Shown in pieces: positions 35,560-48,098 of a DNA stretch of 64,000 nt. A program made the translations under genes and the position numbers. Below the pieces are notes generated by a model. That model was not told the origin of the DNA, made no database searches, and saw nothing but the letters and a program-made list of their open reading frames with translations. The stretch lies in assembly GCA_021521415.1 (NCBI GenBank), contig JAIQDT010014367.1:62001-126000 (forward strand), read 5' to 3'. This stretch comes from Bidens hawaiensis (lineage: Eukaryota; Streptophyta; Magnoliopsida; Asterales; Asteraceae). Position 1 is the stretch's first letter. The number at the start of each line of letters is the position of its first letter.

Positions 35560-36860
35560 AATCACTAGTTGGAAACCCGCGCGATGCTGCAGTGATGACA
35601 GTTTGCAATACGATACCTGTTTATATTGGTTTATTAGTCCTCACGCGATACATTATCTAGTGCTTATGTTAGTTTTCTTATTCGTATAACTTCACATTAG
35701 AAACCATATAAACTGGAAGCAAAAACAAAGGAACTCCCCCATTGCCTTGTGCCAGCCTCGGTGACAAAAGCTCTTGACACCTTGTTGGCCATTCTACCAA
35801 ACCTAATGGATAATGGTGTATTTGGTTTATGCGATTTAGCACGATTCACATCTTCATTCTTGTATTAAATTATTGTGGGTGTGCAAGTAATTTCTCCATA
35901 CGTTTGGCTCTAGTACTCAGTGAAACCAAAACATTAAAAAGTATAATCTTCGATTCAAAACTGTAGTTAGTTCAAGTCGTTTTATTTGGAAAAAAATATC
36001 TAAAATTTTTAACAATAACGAGTTGACGTTAGCTCATATTGCAGCGGAAAGTGTGATAAGATAACTGTCATTTTCTTAGGAACGTAACAGTGAAAAATTT
36101 AAAGTTAGTATTGGTTTTTGAGATCAAAACTCAAATTAGTTTAAATAAAAAACAATCACGAACTTGATCTATTTCAATCATTCTCAAACTTTTGTTCTTT
36201 TAATTCCGAAAAATGAAGATGTACGTTTACATGTTTATTTATATTACGTAAGTTCGATAATCGAAAGACACTTCAACAACAATATGCTCAAGTGACCACT
36301 ATTACAAAAGGCCATTGAGCATCAGGGTACTTATTTTTGTCATTTAACTCCAATAAACTATTACCACTATAATATTATATACCATAAAGGGATATTTTGA
36401 ATTTCTAACCATTAACCGGACTATAGACTTTTTAATCAATTTTGACAAAAAAAAGTCAAAAATTACAATAACTTTGATTATTCCAAAAATGGTCAACAAA
36501 TTTCACTTTTCCAAAAACTATTTATGTTACCGAAAATAGGACCCTGTCAAAACCTACTCTAGAATTACCAAATTGCTTGAGTTTCATATAACCCAAAAAT
36601 GTACAAATCAAAAAGATCCAATGCACAATGCTTTGAGTTTGGATCTCCATTAATAACGGCTTAGATCCAATGCAAATCAATAAGATACTTCTTGCAATTA
36701 AACTAAAAAAAACCGATTTCACAAACTAAACAAGATTTCAATTTGATACTCCTCACATTAACCGTCATATTCGAAACCAAAATATACCTGGTATACTGTA
36801 CTTTTCATGTATACTTTTTTCGCTTTAAAGTTGTCTTCCGGTTTATAACTAATTTCATGT
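35560..36860. other. Intergenic AT-rich region
   Basis: No recognised gene. A segment at 35740-35850 could encode peptides on either strand but matches no family I know. Confidence 0.4.
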
Positions 36861-37149
36861 TATGCCTAAACTGCCCCTGATTTTCGTGTATGCTATTTCT
36901 ATGTACCAGTTAGCAATAGCTAAAAGAAGGTTATTAAAGAATCTTCCTAGTCACCAAATGGGTATATTTTGTGGAAAATTCATCCCATTCCGTTTGCATG
37001 AGCCCAATCTGCAATATAATAAAAAACTTGTAAATTCCAAATTGTGAATCATTCTAATTGCCAGCGAGGTGAGGTACATGAGTACTAAGTACCTTTGGAC
37101 TTTGGTTCACCAAATGCAATCAAATGCTCTTCAATCTTTGGATGGTCCA

Positions 37150-37265
37150 TGATTTACACAAACCAGAAGGTGATTACCCTCAAATGCTTTTTAAAGTCAA
37201 ATCAACATGTTAACTCTCCAACACTCTTTTCCAGCTTATCTTTAGATTTTCTAAGGGCCCATGCA
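37150..37265 (-). pseudogene. Myosin XI-like exon remnant
   Basis: After a TTATTGCAG acceptor the minus strand reads an Ala-Thr-stop-Asp-Ala start, then AWALRKSKDKLEKSVGELT, and after a second stop FDFKKHLR. This matches the segment of plant myosin XI just after the IQ motifs (family pattern: ...KLEK.VEELTWRL...EKRLR). Both TGA codons fall where the family has Arg, consistent with CGA to TGA. No motor domain is nearby. Confidence 0.5.
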
Positions 37266-37949
37266 TCTCAAGTGGCCTGCAATAAAAAAAATTAATACGT
37301 TTACACTAATTATGAGTAGATTATTAATTTATACTTTTGTGTTGTAGCGAAAATACACTCACAAATCAAGAAACATAGAAAAGTCATTAAAAAAGTCAAC
37401 AAGGTCACATACCATAATAAACTATGTTAGCAGTTGCAGTCAATTCAAGCGAACTCCACCAGCTTCAGCAACAAGTCTCTGATTCACTGAAACAAACACG
37501 AACATAAATTACATTGTCAAAGATGTTTGAGTTGTATGAAAGAGTAAATAATAAAATCAAGCTACACATTTATCTTCACAAACAAAAACTAATGCAAAGT
37601 TTAAAAACAAATACAAACGATCTATTAGCTCAGACAATATTGTCACACTCAAATCCACAAATAATGTGAAATCATTTTTGAGTTTGTTATTATTAAAGTC
37701 ATATAAAACTAAACAAAAAGTATTAAAATATTTTAATTTGATTGCGTGTAAATGTTTTCGAAAAGGCAACTAATGACTGTTTTCCCCTTATTTCTAAAGA
37801 ATAAAATGTGTAGGTTTTATAAAAAAAACGACCAAAAATGCCAATCTGCAAGTATCAAATTTGAATCCAACGTAAAACACTAACACAACACCTTTTTAAA
37901 AAAAATGGTATTCAATAATTCATATATAAAACATATATGTTAAATTGGT

Positions 37950-38160
37950 TTTAGCTCAATTTTGTTCGTTCATCTATGTTCGTTTGTTTATGTCCGTGAA
38001 CGTGAACCGTTCGTTCACACAGTTAACGAACGGACATTTTTGAACATGAACGCAATTTATCACACAAATACTTGTCCTAAACATGCTCCTTCTCACTCAA
38101 CTTTCAGACAAATACTAATTTCAAAAAAAAAACAAACGAACCCAAACGAGGCATGTTAAG
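37950..38160. repeat. GTTCGT/ACGAAC-rich inverted repeat (MITE-like)
   Basis: GTTCGTTCAT, GAACGTGAACCGTTCGTTC and AACGAACGGAC form overlapping palindromic hexamers, a pattern seen in hAT-like MITEs of plants. Ends were not defined. Confidence 0.4.
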
Positions 38161-40696
38161 TTTTGCTCATTTAACTTATCACAGAAATAATCCACAAATA
38201 ATTCATGGGTGAATCATGACCATAAAAACAATATTGGGCAACTTTGAAGTTTGAACTAAACATCAATATTCGACCCGTTTGACTAAACACAACACAAAGT
38301 GACTCACGCGTAAGTAAACCGATTGAACTCATTTCTATATTATTGTACCTTTTGGGAAAAAATTAGTAATAATCCAGTTCATTGTTGTTTGACTTGAGTG
38401 CCATAAATACTCACCTCTAATCTTAGATTTTCAGCCATTAAAGTTTCATTATCAATACGAGCATCTGCATTTTGTACGCATAAAGAATCCGCTACATCAA
38501 CATTTATATCTTTTGGTGGTTTCTTTAGCATTACTACCTTCGGCTTTGTAATCGATCTGCCAATGAGTACAAAAACAATATTTTTACAACAATAATCAAA
38601 TGATTGATTTCAACTGTATAAGACCCATACATAACTAAATGCATCAAAAAGAAACTATCAATATTACTTAAATGTAAACCAGTGTTAACTGTTTATAGGT
38701 GTGAACAACACCATATCAGAACCGACTCAACAAATAAAAGAACCAATCAAGCCATAAAAACATAACATCAAAATATGTTGTGAACAAGAAAGTAATGTTT
38801 TCAAGATAACTTATCACACACTTCTAGATGAGAAACGTATCTTTAAATAATTCCAAAAATGAGTCCAGTTTGCAAAGCAGTTTCAACAACATCTTGTAAC
38901 TTAAAATTCTCAAAATCGCAAATTGTTTTTCATATATTATCAAATGTATCAACACAAGATTAAAATTATTGTTTTAAAATATAAAATTACCTTCACTGCA
39001 AACGGCCGTTGCTCCTACAACAACAGTGACAAGAACCACCTTTTCATACTCCACTTTTGACTTTAGTTTCAACCTGCTTATTTTACTATTTTATTAAATC
39101 TTTCAATCTTCCAAATATGTCCCTACTGTCAACTGCAATAAAAACTTAATTAATGCTCAATGTGGTCTATAAAATGTGGTTTAAACTTATAACCCGTATC
39201 AACAGTTGTAAGTTCTAGATCTTAACAACACAATTAGTATCTAAACGACTTGTATAAGATTATACTGGTCATGTTGGGTTGCAATATTTTCTGACTAAAT
39301 TGCATGATTTATAATAAGTATAGGGTGCTAGTTGTAGTGGAGTAAGTATGTGGGCACCTAGACTATTTGCAGGTTGTTGACCTAGGCATGAGTCTCACAA
39401 ATCTAACATCTCTTATAGACATTAACTATATATCACTATCGGATGTTATATAAATTGAATTAAGACCTATTCAACCCTCCGAATTAGCCATGTCTAAAAT
39501 ATAAATACCTTGTCAAGATATTCATTCAAATCCTTAACCTGTTGCGTGCACTTATAATTGGGCATAAAAAACCGAACACATCGAATCTGTTAATCAAACA
39601 AAATAAGATGAAATGTTAATAACATAACAATATATGATTGTTTATTAAACACGTGATGTAAAATAAAGTTTAGTTGCCTACACCTGCTGCAGCACGTGAC
39701 CATATGACCTCCTCAATGTCCGACCTGTCTAAATTAAAGCTTCCCAAAAGATTAATAAACATACATTAAAACAAATGATTAATAAACAACCATGTTGGTT
39801 GTTAATTAAAGCTTCCCAAAAGAAACCAAAACACAATTGAACACTAAACTACTGCAAATCATGTCATAATGTATGTTGTAACTACAAAACATATTCACGA
39901 ATCAACAAATTTAGCAAATTCAAACCGCTGTTAACTATCAATTGAAATCCTAACAGTAGAAACGTTACCTTCGACTTCATTGGTTTCACCAAAAACAAAA
40001 CAAATCGTTGAACACCATTCAGTTTATGCACAACTACCATCATTGGTTCACCATAGCGGCTGTTTGGGGTTCAACACTGTCAAATCGAACGACTGTAATG
40101 CGCCCCTTAACCTTCGAAGTTTTCAAAATCGAAGGAATATAATGAGGTGTAGATTAATAGGATGAGAAAATCTAGAGAGAGAGCAAGGAATAGATCTGCT
40201 ACTAAAATGGATGGTGGTGGAGTTCAAGCTAAGGCGGTTTGAATTTTGAATAATCCGGATGCGGGATATGAGGGTTTTGAGACATGTGCATCAAATGTGT
40301 ACATTATGCAACAAGAGTAGTAAAACTCTTAATTTTAAGAGTTTTTGGTAAAATTACCTTTCTATCCTTTATATATCTATTTTAAGATAGTACAGATAAC
40401 TAATCAATATTTTTATGAAACCGACATACTTACCGATCACTTTTCCGAACCTTGGATTTAAGTCACATATATATATATATATACACATATATTTGTTTAT
40501 AAATAGTTATTATAATGGATTAAAGGTTTAGTATTAAATAATTAAAAAAGTTCTAATTTAATTAAAATTTATCATGTTAATTTACGTATTAAAAACATAT
40601 GTTAAGTATTTTTATAAATGTCATATTACTATTTATTGTTTACGATCTGTTATTTACGATAATAATTTAATAAAAAACCTTTATTAATGATAATAC

Positions 40697-40723
40697 ACAC
40701 ACACACACACATATATATATATA
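40697..40723. repeat. (AC)n(AT)n microsatellite
   Basis: Run of ACAC then ATAT immediately before a TIR element. Confidence 0.95.
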
Positions 40724-41736
40724 GGGAGGGGTTATTCTAAAAAACTGAGTATGTCTAAAAAGTGTAGGAAGTAATCTGGATGGTTAGATCTTGGTGGTCA
40801 ATGATCAAGATTGAAAGATGGAAAAATTTGAGGAGTGTTTTATTTTAAAGGGTTAGATTGGTGTGTTAAAGTGTAATTTAGTCAAAGTAGATTTGGAATC
40901 TCCTATTTTTATACAATCAATCTCTCTCTCTCTCTCTCTCTTATCTTCCAAAAGGATGGTTAAACAAAAACACACTTACAAAGACACAGTAAAAAGAAAC
41001 ACACCAACATATTACACTTGACATAACACCAATAATTATAACACAATAAGTATAACTTCAAACTACAAATGAAATTAAAAAACACACCGATAACTAAAAC
41101 ACACTAACCAAAATATACAACCGATAATTAAAACACAAATCTGAACGGCAATGGTGATGGATGGTTGAATAACAGATCTGCACGACAATGGTGGTGGATG
41201 GTTAAATAATTAAAACACACCGATAATTAAAACCGATCTGCACTTCAAATAACAGATCTGAACGCGGCAGTGGCGGTGGCGGTGGATGGTTGAACGGCAA
41301 TGGTGGTGGATGGTTGAATGTGATGGTGGCGGTGGATGGTTGAACGACGATGGTGGCAGGTTGAACGCGACAGTGGTGGTGGATGGTTGAATGTGATGGT
41401 GGCGGTGGATGGTTGAACGGCGATGGTGGCATGTTGAATGCGACAGTGGTGGTGGATGGTTGAATGTGATAGTGGCAGTGGCTGGTTGAACGACAATGGT
41501 GGCTGGTTGAACGCGACGGTGGCGGTGGTGGCTAGTTGTAGATGGTGGTGTCATAATTGAATGAGTTGGGAGTAGGGTTTGGTTATGTTGATTTGAAGGG
41601 AGGAAGAAGAAGATCTGGATATAAAAGAGAGAGAAATAAATATTTTCCCATCTTACACCTTTATGTTATATTTAATCCAATGGTTCTAATAGGTTCCTAC
41701 ACTTTTTAGGAAAACTTTACTTTTTAATTTAACCTT

Positions 41737-41748
<12 letters not shown>
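40724..41748. mobile_element. TIR element next to TA repeats, possibly Mutator-like
   Basis: Left end starts GGGAGGGGTTATTCTAAAAA and right end, reverse-complemented, reads AAGGTTAAATTAAAAAGT. Both lead into the same CTAAAAAGTGTAGGAA, giving imperfect inverted repeats of about 47 bases. TC and TA repeats flank both ends. It contains a TC microsatellite (40921-40941) and a minisatellite but no transposase. Confidence 0.6.
41140..41545. repeat. Minisatellite of GGTGG...GGATGGTTGAA units
   Basis: About a dozen copies of a 25-30-base unit containing GATGGTTGAACG and GGTGGCGGTG, with a higher-order pattern of about 85 bases. The His/Pro-rich frames it opens on the minus strand are by-products. 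Confidence 0.85.

Positions 41749-41785
<37 letters not shown>
41733..41785. repeat. (TC)n(TA)n microsatellite
   Basis: Pure TC then TA runs directly after the right end of the TIR element. Confidence 0.95.
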
Positions 41786-41792
<7 letters not shown>

Positions 41793-42228
41793 TTAAACGT
41801 ATTTGTTTTATTTAAATAAACAAATCTTATTATATAAACTGAAAAGTTTTATAAATAATTATGAAGTATGTTTTCCTAAATCAAAAACAATAGTTTATAT
41901 AATAAATCCTTATATATATATATAATATCATTTTGTTATTGATTAACTAATTGTCGTAATTAAACCTTATACATAAGCGTATCCGTTACTCTCGTTTCTT
42001 TTAGGCTTTAACATTTGCGTGTGACTTTTACCGTCTTCTCATTATCTTAATCATATTTTGTTCGTCTTTGAGGTGAGTACCACATTCCCCTATATTACTT
42101 GTTTTTTCATGTTTTGGGGACATATGCGTAAATATATTTTCTCATATATACTTATACTCAAAACTGCAACTATTGTCTTATGTGTTAACAACTTATACCA
42201 ACAACTTAACCGAATAGTTAGGTTTCTT

Positions 42229-42495
42229 AGGTACACCACTGCTGACTATTTTAGCATTGTGATGGAATCCTGGGGCATTGAGGTTGCATGGATTGGGTTG
42301 GACTCCATAGAGGACTTCAAGGCTGTGTTCGCTTATGGGGCATTCCATACTGAGATGAACCTTCGCCTACAAAGGCTTAATGACTCCACTTACACCTCAG
42401 ACGACATGTGGGAGAAGATCATGCCCTCTCTTACTCGAGAAGAGAAGATAGATCCGATGATATATTCAGATGTGGAATCTGATGGTAGGACTTAG
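42229..42495 (+). pseudogene. Orphan exon of unknown gene
   Basis: After an acceptor-like GGTTTCTTAG a frame reads YTTADYFSIVMESWGIEVAW, GLDSIEDFKAVFAYGAFHTE and RLNDSTYTSDDMWEKIMPSL, ending EKIDPMIYSDVESDGRT and a stop at 42495. It has balanced, protein-like composition and normal codon use, unlike the surroundings. Upstream, TTTGAG/GTGAGT at about 42068 could be the donor of a preceding exon. No family recognised; a transposon-captured gene fragment or a last exon of an unknown gene are both possible. Confidence 0.4.
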
Positions 42496-42669
42496 CTAGT
42501 AATATGTAATTATTTTTTTATAATGTATTGTAAATATTTATTAACTATAAATATAATTATTATATTTTGGTTATTCTATTAACTGTGTTGATGATGCTGT
42601 ATTTTATATTTGTTGCTTATTTGGTTTTAGTATTACACTTGATGTTTGAATGTGTGTAACCCTGTCGGG

Positions 42670-42700
42670 CCCCTCCCCCCCCCCCCCCCCAAAAAAAAAA
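42670..42700. repeat. Poly-C / poly-A homopolymer run
   Basis: About 17 C followed by about 10 A; length may be an assembly estimate. Confidence 0.9.
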
Positions 42701-42869
42701 GAAACTGTACGTGAGAGTTTCCCTTCATACGGCTCGAAGGAAACTTAGTACCAAATGCTTGGCAATCCTTGGTAGAGCTTATTTATGATTTCGTGCTGAA
42801 CCTGGTAAACGAACAAATAGGGGTTTTAGCTAGTTAATGTCTGTTTGAACTTAACCAAATGAAATAGAT

Positions 42870-43060
42870 TATTGGTGCAAACAAGCCGAGCTGCTCTCTA
42901 ACTACTGGAGATCAGCTCGTGAAAAAGCTCGATCAAGCCTAGCTTAAACGATCCCGAGCCTGAGCTCGAGCCTAAAAGAAAACTCATTTAATAAACGAGC
43001 CCAAGCCGCTTCACTTATCGAGCTCGAGCCGGCTCGCGAGTCTAAACGAGCTTGTCATTT
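42870..43060. repeat. GAGCTCGAGC-rich MITE-like sequence (copy 1)
   Basis: Overlapping palindromes GAGCTCGAGCC, GGCTCGCGAG and ACGAGC recur through the segment. A related copy is at 51183-51340, whose end reads AGGGTGCAAACGAGCC, a hAT-like terminus. Confidence 0.5.
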
Positions 43061-43101
43061 ATATATATATATATATTAATATATATATATAATATATATA
43101 G
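43061..43101. repeat. (TA)n microsatellite
   Basis: Nearly pure TA tract before a segment beginning GGAGTGGGATCTAGAGAG. Confidence 0.95.
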
Positions 43102-43981
43102 GAGTGGGATCTAGAGAGAACCCTTACAAATGAGAGAACTAGAGAACTCCATCATATCTCTTGATTCACTTAATTAAAAGGTGAAATAAAGGAAGGAATA
43201 GAAAAAGAAAAGAAAAACTCAGGTTTTAAAGAAAAGGGTAAATTAGGTATGCAAAATGTCTTACCATGTCGATCTATCTCTCTCGCTCGTACACCATCGC
43301 CCCAACCTAGGGTTTGATTCTATTTTCCAGCAAAAATCGTTTGATTCATCATGCTATTAGTCAATTACATCGAAGAACACCATCATGTAATCGTTTGTAT
43401 AAGTTATTATCACGAATTTCATATTAATATCGTTCGTATTACAGTGAATCTGCGAAAATAGTAGTTGATCCTCTGTTTTTGTCTTTTGTTTTTGTAGATC
43501 GAGTAACAATAGGTCAATACTATTGCACGTATGCATTAATGGTGTATTACACGTGTACACAGATTTGTTGTATTAAACGTTTACGCGGATCAGGTATAAT
43601 ACATATATGCGATGCATATGTATTGATTGCATTATTGATGCAATACATATATGCATTGTATGATTTATTGCACATTTGCGCGTATGCAATACCGTTGTAT
43701 TACACATTTATGCGAATTTGGCGATTAATGGTGTATTAAACGTTTATGCGGATCTGTTGTATTAAACGTTAAACGGATTTGGTGTATTACATATATGCAA
43801 CACATATGTATTATTTTTATTATTGATGCGATACATATATGCATTATAGGATGCATTGCACATATGCATAACCGGTGTATCACATGTTATGCGAACATGG
43901 TGTATTGCACATATGCTATAATGGTGTATTATAAGTTTACGCGAGCCTGGTGTATTAAATATATGCAATAAAGGTATATTA
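43102..43981. other. Repetitive element starting at a TA tract (copy 1)
   Basis: Begins GGAGTGGGATCTAGAGAGAA and contains GAGAACTAGAGAACTC, as does the copy starting at 51505. From about 43500 on it carries many variants of GGTGTATTACACATATGC, some of them palindromic. No protein frame. After removal of the hAT and Sirevirus insertions its right side would continue at 54248 read backwards. Confidence 0.5.
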
Positions 43982-43989
43982 CGTATATG
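43982..43989. repeat. 8-bp target duplication of the hAT-like element (left copy)
   Basis: CGTATATG directly before TAGGGCTGAAC. The partner is at 54249-54256 as CATATACG, its reverse complement. Confidence 0.75.
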
Positions 43990-44822
43990 TAGGGCTGAAC
44001 AGAGTACAAAACCCGACCCGAGGACCGATGCATCTGGATTATGAAGACCGACTACTGAACCAGTTGGGGATAATCGGGTTCGGTCCTACCCCAGGTCGGT
44101 TCATTGGTTTTGTAGCAGAGAACCGAGACCGAAATTCCATCTTCCACAAGTCTAAATTGCAGGAGACGATATAGGCTAAACCATGCAGGAAACAATTTGG
44201 ATACAATTCAAATTCACATGCTGAGCGATTAACATATTAATCCACAAACAACACAGTAAGTTTTCATGTTTTTATTGTGATTAACAGATTAATCGACAAC
44301 TTTTTTCATGCTCGATTAGCAATTTTAGTGTAATTTCGAAGTAGGTGTTCGGTTAGGTCCATGAATCATCCTATTTAACTGTTTAGTATAATTTGATTTC
44401 TTAATTTTAAGGGTTAATATATCAGTAAGCTTAGGCTTATCGTTTTATTAAATTTGCCCACCAACTGTTTGACAAAATGTCTGAATGAACTCTTCGGTAA
44501 TTATCCGCTTGATCGTTTAATGTTGTTACATGTGATTTGATTAACATTTTGTACCATATATATATAGTTTTCAAACAACATTAGTCATTATAATCACCTA
44601 CTTAAGCAAGCATATAATTCAGCTTGCATGAAGATTTTTAATTGGTGTTATTAATTAACGCTGAAATTTTTTAGGAATAGTAAAACCGGTCTTCGGGTTT
44701 TTTTCGGTCTTGACGGGCAAAAGACCGACCCGACCCGAAACCGATTTGAATAGATTTTAAAGACCTATTTTAATAACCTAAAATTAGGGTCGGTTCGGGA
44801 TCGGGTTTTTTCGGGCCGGTTC
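43990..44822 (+). mobile_element. hAT-like non-autonomous element, left part
   Basis: Starts TAGGGCTGAAC and is full of CGGTTCGG / ACCCGAACC-type palindromic words at both ends, a pattern of plant hAT MITEs. It is interrupted at 44823 by the 3' LTR of Sirevirus B. The missing right end (TAGGGGTGTG inward) is at 54257-54303 in inverted orientation. No transposase. Confidence 0.65.
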
Positions 44823-45224
44823 TGTAGGTTCCCAGCCGGATCTATACGAAAATATCTCGTTCTACGTAGGTGCGGAATCCCTACGTAAGACGATACGAGC
44901 GTAGAAGCGATATACGTTAAACACAAGCAAACACACGTTACAATGCGCAAAAGACACGTTATATTGCAACTAATAACACGTGATATCTCAATCACCAATT
45001 ACACGTACTCAATTGTTTCTTACGAAATAAGCCGTAACCTAGCTTATATGGTTATCGACAACTTCGCCTAACAAGCTAGGCGAAGTTGTTGATAACTTCG
45101 CTTGTTCCACAAGTTCGCTTATACTAGGCGAACTTGTGAGACAAGTTAACTAAAACATCAATACAAATCAAACTAACACGATTACAGACACTAGATACTA
45201 AACTACTGACATCATACACCAACA
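44823..45224 (-). mobile_element. 3' LTR of Sirevirus B (402 bp)
   Basis: On the minus strand starts TGTTGGTGTATGATG after a polypurine tract and ends GGGAACCTACA. It is the same length as the LTR at 54304-54705 and differs at 5 positions by my count. It contains the hairpin-forming AGGCGAAGTTGT motifs of this family. The outer flank GGTTC (44818-44822) matches GAACC beside the other LTR. Confidence 0.92.
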
Positions 45225-45235
45225 GACTCCCCCTT
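45225..45235 (-). promoter_or_regulatory. Polypurine tract of Sirevirus B
   Basis: Minus strand AAGGGGGAGTC directly before the LTR start. Confidence 0.85.
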
Positions 45236-45302
45236 GGCAGTAGCTTTATATCTCTATCTTCAATCACGTGTCTTGTAATCTCAAAACTCGAGTCACCCAT
45301 CT

Positions 45303-48098
45303 TCAAGCATGTACTCCTTCTCTGACACAAACCGAAACTACTCTCTGATATTTCTTTGCTTCTTCTTTCCAGGCAGGAATATAAAATATCTTTTTCTCGT
45401 TCAGCACCAACAAGTCTGCTTGAGACAAATTCACCAAGTGCATAGGGTCATACACTCTCAGCAACTCTTGTTCATCCTCATCCTCCATCACTGCTTCAGC
45501 CGTTTCACTATCAACATACCACCATTTCAGATCCTTTAGCACATCCTTGGGCATTTGTTTCATCGGCACTTCTTTTAAGCAACGGATCGGCTTATACTTC
45601 ATTATCATCCAAGGCTTGCCATCAGCTCTCATTCCTCTGTCTTTATCTTCAACGAGCTTTCCTTTCTGCGGTTTCAACAGCTCAAACTTTTTCTCCTTTA
45701 TGCTTTCTTTCCAGACTATCTTTCCAATAATCCTAGCCATATTATCATCACTTCTGTTTATCAACCTCAACTTGGCTAAGTCCTTCACCTCACACTCCGG
45801 CAAAGTATTCAACGACCTCAACAATCTCTTGAATTACTGAACCCCATCATAACGTTTAATCACAAAGAGCCTCAACTGCTCATCATATAACCAGCAAATA
45901 ATCCCCCTTTTCGATTCAGTATACCCTTTGATGTTGTAACTTTTCTTGAACATAGTAGGGACCGCCGGTTTCTTAGTCTTTACGAACCACTGAGCGTAGC
46001 CTTCTTTCCATCTTGGCTGCTCTTCCCATTCAGTCTCATTACATTCCGTATCTTGACCCAAATCTGACTTTTCAACTGCCGAAATTTCATGCTCTATATT
46101 ATCCTCCACAATCTCTCCTTCTTCGACTTCATTGTCAATCACAATCTCAGCCCCAATCTTCTCAATCTCTTCCAATCATCACCTATAACATCATCACCCA
46201 ACACCTCCTCAGCATCCACTACCACCACGTCATCACCCCCCGATCCACCAGTTGCACCAGTTGACTCCCCCCTGAGTTGTGGAAGTCCCAAGAGCTTGTT
46301 CAGTTCTTGGCAACTCTCCACCTGCATCTTTCGATGCATTGGGATCATCGTCTCGATCGTTTCTCTTCTTCATCTTCAGTTCGTCACCCTTACAGCTCGT
46401 TTCCCCCTGAGATGCCAAGAACTGTTTCAAGGCATCAAAAATTTTACCGTGCTCAATCAGGAGGGACGACTGAATCTGATTCTCTGCAACGAGGCGCTGA
46501 ATAGCGTGAGTCTGGATCAGATTTACTCTTGACTGTTCTACCATGACCCTTTCAAGAGCTGCTATTCTTTCCGAGTCGGATAAGGTTGCATCAAAATCAA
46601 ACCTCATATGTGAAATTTCTTGAGCGTACGGAGGAGGGATTCCCAAGGTAACCGGAACAACAGAGATAGGCGGAAACGTAACCGCAGGTGGTATCGTAAC
46701 AGATAATCCCGCGGTGACAACAACCGTCGACTCAACAAATCTTGCAACGACCTCCGATGGAGTAAGAGTTGGAGGTGGCAGGGACACAATCTCTGGAACC
46801 GAGAGTTGGAACGTAGTGGGTGGTATGCCGAAGGAAGATGAGGTAGTCAACACGGGAACACCCGAGGTGATCGGCCCTGTAACTGTCAATGATGTAGGGA
46901 CCATAGTCATACCAGACAGTGCGGGTGGAGAAAAACGAACCACCCTCGAGCTCTCACCAGCTCCCGATCCTTCACCCGTTCTCGCCCTTCTCGCCCGACG
47001 AACCAACCGATGCAAATCCTCCTCAAAATCTGATTCACTATCATCTGTGTCTCGCTTTCTCTTCCCATGAATTCTTTCTTGAGTAATCCGAATCTGTCTT
47101 GCTTCAGCCACATCATCGTTTGAGGAGTCAGAATCAGTTCTTTCAGACACAACCACAGTCGTAGCTATTATCGACACATCCACACTCGTAACCTGTGCAG
47201 ACGAGACATGTACCTCTTCCTCTGGATCAACACGTTCCATATCGAAAAATCCTTGGCCGCCAAAAGCCGCTTCAACATACTCCGGGTTGATCAAGTACCC
47301 AAATAACGGAGTATGGCGAGGACGGAGCTCTGGTTTACTTCTGGCACTTGACGATCTACACTGGGCGAAGATCCTCTTGCTGACACTCTCCACATATCGA
47401 ATCGGACAGCGCTGAGGTAACGTGGGAGCCACGTGATTCAAGATCATTTGAAGGAATTTTGGGTACATCAAGAATCTCTCACGCGCCACCGCTCGTCTTT
47501 GACGGTCTATCTCATAGAACACCATCTGACTGAAGCTATAACGCTTGTTGTAAGTCAGTGCAGTCATTGCCGACTGCATGGTCGCACCCATTCCATCCGT
47601 ACCAGCCTTTCTACCCGACATACACACGATCATCACGTGCATGAGAAAGCGCCATTGGTCTAATAAAAATCCCTTGCGTCTCTGAGTATCCCCCAATGGA
47701 CCAGAATAGCCCATTCTTAAAAAAGCACCATCTCTGAATGGAGCCACGAAGTCTGTAGGATCATCTCTCGTTTCATCCCCAAACTGTAGAGCAACCCGTA
47801 TTTGTTCTGACGAGAACTGCACTACCTGATTGTTAACCGTAGCACGCATAACTGGGGGCTCGACTCTGCAATCATATTCAACTGTCTTCCAGAAATCTTC
47901 TATGTTTGGTAAGGAGATGGGCAGTGTTGTAGTAATAGCATGGAAGATACGCGAGCGGATAAAAAACGTGATGATCTCGCGAAAATCATCAACACCGCTC
48001 GCATCCGGGTCCAAAGTAATGTACATATTATGCCCCGGGAAAAACTCACGATTGTTATCTCCTCCATCGTCACCACTGGCTCCTGCAACAGCTGCCAT
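45303..48098 (-). pseudogene. Sirevirus B env-like protein, nearly full length
   Basis: Starts MAAVAGASGDDGGDNNREFF at 48098; an in-frame TAG lies 17 codons upstream (near 48146). The first 621 codons (to 46233) are open: an N-terminal globular domain shared with Sirevirus A (HNMY, DFWKTVEYDC, YPKFLQMILNH), an acidic and basic middle, a Pro/Val/Thr-rich stretch and a coiled coil (about residues 500-570). Two frameshifts near 46300 and 46170 and one TAA at 45834 interrupt the C-terminal part, which reaches VCVREGVHA at 45303. Total about 930 codons. No signal peptide or obvious membrane segment is visible, so the env label rests on position only. Confidence 0.75.

Larger units (their letters stand above)
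36940..40260 (-). pseudogene. Cluster of exon-like remnants on the minus strand, unidentified
   Basis: Splice-bounded segments occur at about 40150-39969, 39728-39682, 39586-39509, 39073-38991, 38556-38415, 37265-37150 and 37015-36940. Exons 39728-39682 and 39586-39509 join in frame into SDIEEVIWSRAAAG plus IRCVRFFMPNYKC and QQVKDLNEYLDK. 38556-38415 encodes DINVDVADSLCVQNADARID and ends GAG/GTGAGT. Other pieces do not join in frame, so this is either a decayed host gene or a capture of fragments. I do not recognise the main protein. One piece is myosin-like and listed separately. Confidence 0.4.

Noticed and set aside
41202..41554. His/Pro-rich frames on the minus strand
   Set aside because: Direct translation of the minisatellite; all three frames are open because of the repeat.
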